Of a stretch of 37,306 nucleotides of DNA, positions 33,409 to 37,306 are shown piece by piece. The notes under the pieces are model-generated. The model searched no databases, was not told where the DNA came from, and saw nothing but the letters and a program-made list of their open reading frames with translations. The first letter of the stretch is position 1, and each line of letters begins with the position of its first letter. Both the position numbers and the translations under genes were made by a program. Origin of the DNA: Flavobacteriaceae bacterium (GTDB lineage: Bacteria; Bacteroidota; Bacteroidia; Flavobacteriales; Flavobacteriaceae); assembly GCA_029938265.1 (NCBI GenBank), contig JAOZVI010000010.1:1-37306 (forward strand), in the 5' to 3' direction.

Positions 33409-35742
33409 ATGAAAATACTCCCATCACTTATTGATAAAAATCTGGATTTACCATTAAATCTTAAAATTAGTTTTGAAGCTATTTTTGAATATCTTGAAAA
33501 TATAATATTAGATAAAGATCATTATCTATATGCAACTGCCAATGAAATACTTGAAGAGTATAAACAATTTCCAATATTAAGAGAAGGCTTTGAAGATTTT
33601 AATAATTTACAGAAATACAATAAAGAGATTGACAAATTATTAGATATTATTTTTCCTGAGATCTTACAAAATGATGAGATAAAGGCAGTCAGTATTCCGT
33701 TTGATTTTACAACATTCAAACTATCAAAAAGATTTCTAAGAATACTGGATGATGCAGGTGAATCTTATGTGTTAAAGCTGAGAAATATTGATAGTTCCAA
33801 TATTTTTATTTCTTCCTGCGTATTTATATTGGTTCATTATTACAAAGTTAAATTAAAATTTGAACGCCCTTTTTATTTTGATATTCCCAGTACTAAAAAA
33901 GGTTTTACTAAAAATTACAGGGTAAAATATAACAAAGATCTTTTTAAAATAAGACCTTTAAAAAATGCACTTAAAATCACAAAAAACGATATAAAAGAAT
34001 TACTTGATAACTTTGATAATATTGATATTTGGAAAGAAAAATTTCCTGTTCATAGTTATGAATTCAAAGGTTTTGGTATTATGAATCTGTTTGATGTAAC
34101 TTCTGATCAATTAATATCTGACATTAAAGAAAATTTACTGATAAAAGATGAGCAAGCCTTCCATGAGCTCCAATTAAACATTTCAAATTTATTTGATTCA
34201 AACTCATTAAAATTTGAATTCTCAACATATTATTTACATAATAATGAATTAGCCTATCGGTATTATTACAATCAGAATAGCTTTCTTGTACAAGGGAAAA
34301 ATGATCTTGGATGCAATGAAAATTCTTGTGATGAAATTTTCACAAAGGTTTTTAAAGAAAAGAAAATGTTGGCCATTTCTGATGTAGAAAAATATGGCAA
34401 AACAACCAATTATAATAGATTTTATAAGTCTTTAAAAAAGAAAGACATTAAAAGTATCATATTGGTTCCCATTTTACTCACTGAAGAACTGTTTGGAATA
34501 ATGGAACTTGTTTCAAAGAATAAATATGAATTAAATTCTGTCAATGCTGAAAAACTTAAGGATGTAATTCCTGTCTTTAGGATGGGTGCATTGAGATATA
34601 TGGAAGAGTATGTTAACAATTTGGAATCGATCATTCAAGAGCACTACACTTCGTTACACCCTACAATTAAATGGAAATTTTATAATGCAGCTGAAGAATT
34701 CCTTTCGAATATTGAAACAAATAATACATCATCGGATATTAAAAACATTGTGTTTAAAGATGTAATTCCGTTATATGGTCAGTGTGACATCAAAGGTTCA
34801 TCAATAGCACGGAACTCTGCTGTTCAAAAAGATCTGATAAAACAACTAAATCTATCACTTACAATAATTGAAAAAGCAAAGGATAATTTTGATCTTACAA
34901 CGTATAATGATCTTTTATCTAGAATTAAAAGGTTTAAAAATAATATTAAAAAGGGGTTATATTCAAGTGATGAAGAAGAATTAATCAATTTTTTATTGCA
35001 AGAAATTTATCCAACATTTGATAATTTAAAGATATTAAATAAAAAAATAAAAGCAGATATTGAAAATTATGTGCTGCAAATTGATAAAAAACTACATGTT
35101 GTTTATGATAAAAGGAAAAAATATGATAATAGTGTTGATAGATTAAATGAAGAACTGGCAAAATTTATTGATAAAAAACAGATTGAAGCACAAGAGTTGT
35201 TTCCTCATTATTTTGAAAGATATAAAACAGATGGGGTAGATCATACCATGTATATAGGTCAATCCTTGATAAAAAAAAGTGTTTATAATAAGAATGATCT
35301 AAATAATCTCAGACTTTGGCAGTTGCAAATGATGTGTGAATTAGAGAATATTGCACACGGTTTAAAAGAAGAACTAGATTACCCCTTAGAAGTAGCTTCT
35401 TTGATCTTGGTCCATAACAAGCCTTTATCTATTAAATTTAGAATGGATGAAAAGCGTTTTGATATTGACGGAGCTAAAAATGTTAGATATGAGATCATAA
35501 AAAAACGAATTGATAAATCATATATAAAGAACACAAATGAACGACTAACAATTCCCGGTAAAATTGCGATTGTTTATAGTCAGATCAGTGAAAGAAACGA
35601 ATACTTAAAATATATCAAACAATTACAATCAAAAAAGTATTTACTGGATAGTATTGAAAAACTAGATATTGAAGATATGAAAGGGATCTCAGGTTTAAAG
35701 GCTTTACGGGTCTCAGTTAATTACGATAAAAATAATTTCTAA
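33409..35742 (+). CDS. Large GAF-domain protein of unknown role
   Basis: A 777-residue soluble protein with no signal peptide or membrane helix. The first 230 residues form a helical/beta region I do not recognise. A GAF-type ligand-sensing domain spans about 240-395, best seen in KKKDIKSIILVPILLTEELFGIMELVSK followed by VNAEKLKDVIPVFRMG (pattern abridged: SIILVPIL, GIMELVS). A long helical middle (about 400-600) may be coiled-coil, and a conserved-looking C-terminal domain (about 600-765) contains HTMYIGQSLIKK and IAIVYSQISERNEYLKYIKQ. GAF domains often bind cyclic nucleotides or other small ligands. There is no kinase, cyclase or GGDEF output. Its 3' end faces the HD-Pycsar-effector gene, 37 nt apart. 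Confidence 0.8.
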   Translation: MKILPSLIDKNLDLPLNLKISFEAIFEYLENIILDKDHYLYATANEILEEYKQFPILREGFEDFNNLQKYNKEIDKLLDIIFPEILQNDEIKAVSIPFDFTTFKLSKRFLRILDDAGESYVLKLRNIDSSNIFISSCVFILVHYYKVKLKFERPFYFDIPSTKKGFTKNYRVKYNKDLFKIRPLKNALKITKNDIKELLDNFDNIDIWKEKFPVHSYEFKGFGIMNLFDVTSDQLISDIKENLLIKDEQAFHELQLNISNLFDSNSLKFEFSTYYLHNNELAYRYYYNQNSFLVQGKNDLGCNENSCDEIFTKVFKEKKMLAISDVEKYGKTTNYNRFYKSLKKKDIKSIILVPILLTEELFGIMELVSKNKYELNSVNAEKLKDVIPVFRMGALRYMEEYVNNLESIIQEHYTSLHPTIKWKFYNAAEEFLSNIETNNTSSDIKNIVFKDVIPLYGQCDIKGSSIARNSAVQKDLIKQLNLSLTIIEKAKDNFDLTTYNDLLSRIKRFKNNIKKGLYSSDEEELINFLLQEIYPTFDNLKILNKKIKADIENYVLQIDKKLHVVYDKRKKYDNSVDRLNEELAKFIDKKQIEAQELFPHYFERYKTDGVDHTMYIGQSLIKKSVYNKNDLNNLRLWQLQMMCELENIAHGLKEELDYPLEVASLILVHNKPLSIKFRMDEKRFDIDGAKNVRYEIIKKRIDKSYIKNTNERLTIPGKIAIVYSQISERNEYLKYIKQLQSKKYLLDSIEKLDIEDMKGISGLKALRVSVNYDKNNF

Positions 35743-35779
35743 ACACTTAAAAAATATTAAAGTATTACATCATTATAAC

Positions 35780-37003
35780 TCAACTCGTTCCGGAATTCTT
35801 CATCATTCCAAAAGAAATTATAAAAGCGATAACCGAAATTATTATTCCATACATAAATATGGAATAGGCAATTCTTAAAAGTTTATACTTTTTGTCGAGA
35901 ACTTTGCCTAAATAATAGAGGTCATTTATTAATGATTTGTACAAATAATCGCTATCATTCATCATATCGATCATGCCTTTTTGATAATCTTCTAATTCCA
36001 TTTTATGGAAATTACCAAAAAACAATAAATTAACTTTTTTATTTGTGATGTCCTTTTTTGAAAATTTACCTGAAGTAACTTTTGGCCTGGTTGATAATAT
36101 AGAAAACACCATGGTTACAACGGTTATCAACAAAAATATTAATGTAGGGTATATTAAATAATAGTTATCCGGTTTGTCTAATTTTGGAAAGAGATTTGAT
36201 AGCGCAATTGACAGGATAATTGCGTTTACTGATAGCAAGATATTCGCTTTTGTATCAGCAATATCACTGAGTTTTAAATGATTTCTATGGGTAACCCTAA
36301 ACATGGTTTCTACACCTCTGCCGGGTTTTTTTTCTTTTTCTTTTTTGAGTTTTAGGGAATCTTTTTTTAATTTATTTTTGAGTTCTTGTTCTTTGATCTT
36401 TATTTTGGTTTTTCGCAGATTATTTGTAACAGTTACCCAATTCATATTTTTTTGGGCGTTTAATTTCTCAAAAGCATAATTTGTAAAATATTTATGTTCT
36501 GATAAAAATTTTTCGTTTTCCTGTAGCCATTCAATGTCGCTTAGCTTTTTACCGGTTAAGTTTTCCTGTTCTAAACGTAATAATTTTGATTTTTTATCAA
36601 AGTCGTTTGTGCCTAAATGGTATAGATCTGCATCACAAATGATCTCATCAAGTTTATTGGATGGATTTTGAGGCATTATGGTTGCATCGATCACAGATTG
36701 GATCTTTAAGATCTTTTCTTTTGAAAAGCCTTTTTCACTTAAATATTCAGCTGCAATTTTTTTGCTTATTTCTTCATGGTTTTTAAGTTCTTTTGTAAAA
36801 CCTAGATCGTGAAACCAAGCTGCAAGTAATAATATTTCCAAATCTTTATCAGAAATATTTTCAGCTAAAGCAATTTCATTTGCAGCTTTTACAACTTGTA
36901 AAGTATGGTTTTGATTATGATAAACTACTTTTTGAGGAAGAGTGTTTTTATATAAGTCAAAAACATATCTTTTTACATCTATAAAAAAATCGTTATTAGC
37001 CAT
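35780..37003 (-). CDS. HD-domain phosphohydrolase fused to Pycsar-type transmembrane effector domain
   Basis: A 407-residue fusion. Residues 1-180 form an HD hydrolase domain: YHNQNHTLQV (H29, H33), AWFHDLGF (H65-D66), NHEEIS and CDADLYHLG (D124/D126), all positions needed for a metal-dependent phosphohydrolase. A strongly charged Lys/Glu linker (about 198-228) follows. Residues 230-402 match the Pycsar system effector (DUF5706-like) domain: MFRVTHRNHLKLSDIADTKANILLSVNAIIL, helices at about 253-272, 282-304 and 377-400, with a cytoplasmic helical segment between. In Pycsar defence, cCMP or cUMP triggers such membrane effectors; here no pyrimidine cyclase is within the window. A one-mismatch -7 (TATTTTTA, minus strand, 37027-37034) lies 23 nt upstream. 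Confidence 0.86.
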   Translation of the reverse strand: MANNDFFIDVKRYVFDLYKNTLPQKVVYHNQNHTLQVVKAANEIALAENISDKDLEILLLAAWFHDLGFTKELKNHEEISKKIAAEYLSEKGFSKEKILKIQSVIDATIMPQNPSNKLDEIICDADLYHLGTNDFDKKSKLLRLEQENLTGKKLSDIEWLQENEKFLSEHKYFTNYAFEKLNAQKNMNWVTVTNNLRKTKIKIKEQELKNKLKKDSLKLKKEKEKKPGRGVETMFRVTHRNHLKLSDIADTKANILLSVNAIILSIALSNLFPKLDKPDNYYLIYPTLIFLLITVVTMVFSILSTRPKVTSGKFSKKDITNKKVNLLFFGNFHKMELEDYQKGMIDMMNDSDYLYKSLINDLYYLGKVLDKKYKLLRIAYSIFMYGIIISVIAFIISFGMMKNSGTS

Positions 37004-37165
37004 AATAAGAAATTTAAATGTAAACCTAAAAATACGACAATTTTTATAAATATTTTAGATATTTCCTTTTTTATTGCTGATAATCAGGTAATAATTAAAA
37101 AAAGCCACCTATTCACGAATGTTTAATATTCTTGATTTTGTAGTATAACGAATAAATAATTCGGA

Positions 37166-37306
37166 TTAAAACGCCTCCATGATACCAAAATATATACCTT
37201 GATTACCATCAACACCTACAGCAAAATCTAAACGTAAATTAATTCTTTTTTCTAAAGATATCATGTATCTGGCTCCAACTCCAACACTAGGCAACCAGTC
37301 TCTCTC
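37166..37306 (-). CDS. C-terminus of an Omp85/BamA-like outer-membrane beta-barrel protein (runs off window)
   Basis: The last 46 residues of a minus-strand gene that enters from the right edge: LPSVGVGARYMISLEKRINLR, then LDFAVGVDGNQGIYFGIMEAF and stop. The strand pattern, the GVGARY...LEKRINLRLDFA block and the terminal Phe match the last strands of Bacteroidota surface-antigen (D15/Omp85) barrels. Identity beyond barrel type cannot be judged from this fragment. Its stop lies about 160 nt upstream of the start of the HD-Pycsar gene, on the same strand. Confidence 0.78.
   Translation of the reverse strand, partial: ERDWLPSVGVGARYMISLEKRINLRLDFAVGVDGNQGIYFGIMEAF

Noticed and set aside
1-37306. 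tRNA, rRNA, CRISPR arrays, insertion sequences, integrase or toxin-antitoxin genes
   Set aside because: I looked for cloverleaf ends, regular repeats and transposase-like proteins and saw none; short non-coding RNAs cannot be excluded by eye.

Overview
The window is AT-rich DNA from a Bacteroidota chromosome, most likely Flavobacteriia or a close relative. The evidence is the set of families typical of that phylum (DUF3810, BatA-type protein, TIGR02757 protein, the protein usually labelled 'asparagine synthetase B', an HD-Pycsar-effector fusion). In addition, copies of the Bacteroidota -7 promoter element TAnnTTTG recur 18-38 nt upstream of many start codons. I saw no rRNA, tRNA, CRISPR array, insertion sequence or prophage gene. 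No stretch longer than 300 bases lacks a gene.

Left part (1-6.7 kb): the 5' end of a RelA/SpoT (p)ppGpp enzyme gene, a CAAX/Ste24-type membrane protease, a SpoU-type RNA methyltransferase and a DUF3810 membrane zincin, all on the minus strand. Divergent from these are dnaB and an 'asparagine synthetase B'-labelled secreted protein on the plus strand. A 12-bp-armed inverted repeat lies between the divergent genes. Next (6.8-14.8 kb, minus strand) come a GH3 glycosidase downstream of purL, an RsmB-like 16S rRNA m5C methyltransferase and a TIGR02757 protein. Strong intrinsic terminators lie at 6818-6850 and 12598-12644.

Centre (14.9-23 kb): a compact minus-strand operon of two tandem DUF1538 membrane paralogues, a small PII-like protein with a shortened T-loop region, and a two-CBS-domain protein. 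This looks like a signal-gated transport system of unknown substrate. Upstream of it are a short secreted M1 aminopeptidase and, coupled to its stop codon, the frameshifted and truncated N-terminus of an amidohydrolase lipoprotein. A P-type Ca2+-ATPase and a divergent CaCA-type cation/Ca2+ antiporter follow, probably forming a calcium-export pair.

Right part (23-37.3 kb): recG (apparently starting at a non-standard ATT), a DUF481 outer-membrane protein, an SH3/NlpC lipoprotein, a carboxylesterase, a small Tic20/DUF4870-like membrane protein, a dihydroorotase homologue that has lost its zinc-binding histidines, and a BatA/VWA-type membrane protein. At the end are a secreted protein with CotH-kinase-like motifs, a large GAF-domain protein, and, convergent with it, an HD-phosphohydrolase fused to a Pycsar-type transmembrane effector domain. 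The last bases are the C-terminus of an Omp85/BamA-like beta-barrel protein.

The most interesting candidates are the DUF1538/PII-like/CBS operon, the HD-Pycsar effector next to the GAF protein without any cyclase in view, the metal-site-less dihydroorotase, and the CotH-like secreted protein.
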